Assembly (NCBI RefSeq): GCF_017916255.1
Contig: NZ_CP072827.1
Coordinates: 1,612,001 to 1,676,000 of the forward strand
Source of the DNA: Streptomyces mobaraensis NBRC 13819 = DSM 40847
GTDB taxonomy: Bacteria; Actinomycetota; Actinomycetes; Streptomycetales; Streptomycetaceae
Reading direction: 5' to 3'
Length of the DNA stretch: 64,000 nt
This document shows, in pieces, positions 63,482-64,000 of this stretch (positions are counted from its first letter, which is position 1; each line of letters starts with the position of its first letter). The translations under genes were made by a program, and so were the position numbers. The notes beneath the pieces were generated by a model. It was not told the DNA's origin and did no database searches. It saw nothing but the letters and a program-made list of their open reading frames with translations.

Positions 63482-64000
63482 ATGCGGATCATGCACGCGC
63501 TGGTGACCGACCACACGATCTACTCCTGCGTCATGGGCTCGCGCGCCTTCGGGCTGGACACGGAGGCGAGCGACACCGACCGGCGCGGGGTGTACGTGGC
63601 GCCCACCGCGCTGTTCTGGGGCTTCGACAAGCCGCCGACGCACGTCGAGGGACCCGCACCGGAACAGTTCTCCTGGGAGCTGGAACGCTTCTGCGAACTG
63701 GCCCTGCGGGCCAACCCCACCGTCCTCGAATGCCTGCACTCCCCGCTCGTCGAGCACACCGACGAGCGGGGCCGCGAACTGCTCGCGCTGCGCGGGGCGT
63801 TCCTGTCCCGGCTGGCGCACCGGACGTTCACGGGCTACGCGGACGCCCAGCGGGCGAAGTCCGACGCCGCCGTGGCGCGGACCGGCACCCCGAACTGGAA
63901 GCAGGTCATGCACCTGATGCGCATCCTGGAGAGCGCCCGCGACCTGCTGCGCACCGGCGTCCTCACCCTCGCCGTCGGCGACCGGCGCGGGGAACTGCTG
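63482..64000 (+). CDS. Nucleotidyltransferase (pol-beta superfamily), 3' partial
   Basis: ATG 63482 (ATG 63491 is possible). The product has MGSRAFGLDTEASDTDRRGVYV, the GS-x-A-x-G and D-x-D pattern of minimal pol-beta nucleotidyltransferases of the YcgL type, then NPTVLECLHSPLVEHTDERG, seen in the same family. The window ends at residue 173, so the remainder is missing. The family members modify unknown RNA or metabolite substrates; some sit in defence loci, but the context here is ordinary. Confidence 0.8.
   Translation, partial: MRIMHALVTDHTIYSCVMGSRAFGLDTEASDTDRRGVYVAPTALFWGFDKPPTHVEGPAPEQFSWELERFCELALRANPTVLECLHSPLVEHTDERGRELLALRGAFLSRLAHRTFTGYADAQRAKSDAAVARTGTPNWKQVMHLMRILESARDLLRTGVLTLAVGDRRGELL

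Noticed and set aside
1..64000. tRNA or rRNA genes
   Set aside because: I looked in the intergenic stretches for cloverleaf-like or rRNA sequence and saw none; a covariance search was not possible.
63482..64000. Defence-associated minimal nucleotidyltransferase (toxin-antitoxin)
   Set aside because: The protein resembles the YcgL-type family and has no HEPN or antitoxin partner in view.

Overview
The window is chromosomal DNA of a Streptomyces or close relative. GC content is very high with strong third-position GC bias, GTG and even TTG starts are common, and the gene content is typical of the genus (subtilisin-inhibitor-like protein, streptogrisin-like protease, SepF-like division protein, DnaE2/ImuB pair, the tyrA-cmk-plsC-der cluster).

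Layout. 1-6.5 kb: the end of an envelope-polysaccharide region, with a flippase-like/multi-membrane fusion protein cut by the window start, a secreted GH39-like glycosidase and a membrane-anchored unknown. 6.6-10.2 kb: a GntR regulator, asparagine synthase and an S41 peptidase. 10.3-12.5 kb: a divergent IucA/IucC siderophore-synthetase-family gene behind a near-perfect DmdR/IdeR iron box.

12,836-30,468: a 17.6 kb Tn3-family transposon bounded by 38-bp inverted repeats that match at 36 of 38 positions. The left repeat sits inside a GNAT acetyltransferase gene and the right repeat inside an unrelated secreted-protein gene, and there is no target duplication, so chromosomal DNA was probably lost or rearranged next to the insertion. 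A frameshifted TnpA lies at the left end; a serine recombinase with an N-terminal zinc-finger-like segment and a candidate res region lie at the right end. The cargo is a cell-surface set: an orphan response regulator, a headless FtsX-like permease, a YVTN-propeller lipoprotein, a secreted lipase, a DedA remnant, a lipoprotein polysaccharide deacetylase, a secreted PIG-L deacetylase with a ricin-like lectin domain, a large DUF6056-like membrane protein and a GtrB-GtrA fusion. The last five look like a mobile envelope-glycan modification module that resembles phage serotype-conversion (gtr) loci.

30.5-63 kb: core chromosome. It holds an XRE/DUF5919-like regulator, a secreted lipase, the SOS mutasome genes dnaE2-imuB with a LexA-like box, a DUF3533-type membrane protein, an SSI-type inhibitor, an SPFH protein, a streptogrisin-like protease, a DUF5685 protein with an extreme Cys-rich tail, a SepF-like protein, glutaryl-CoA dehydrogenase, an MFS exporter, a PIG-V-like mannosyltransferase, a PAP2 phosphatase, an I78 inhibitor, a stand-alone ctaD, a GT4 glycosyltransferase with a coupled partner, der-plsC-cmk-tyrA, a DUF952 protein and a nucleotidyltransferase cut by the window end.

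All functional calls come from reading motifs by eye; no database search was run.
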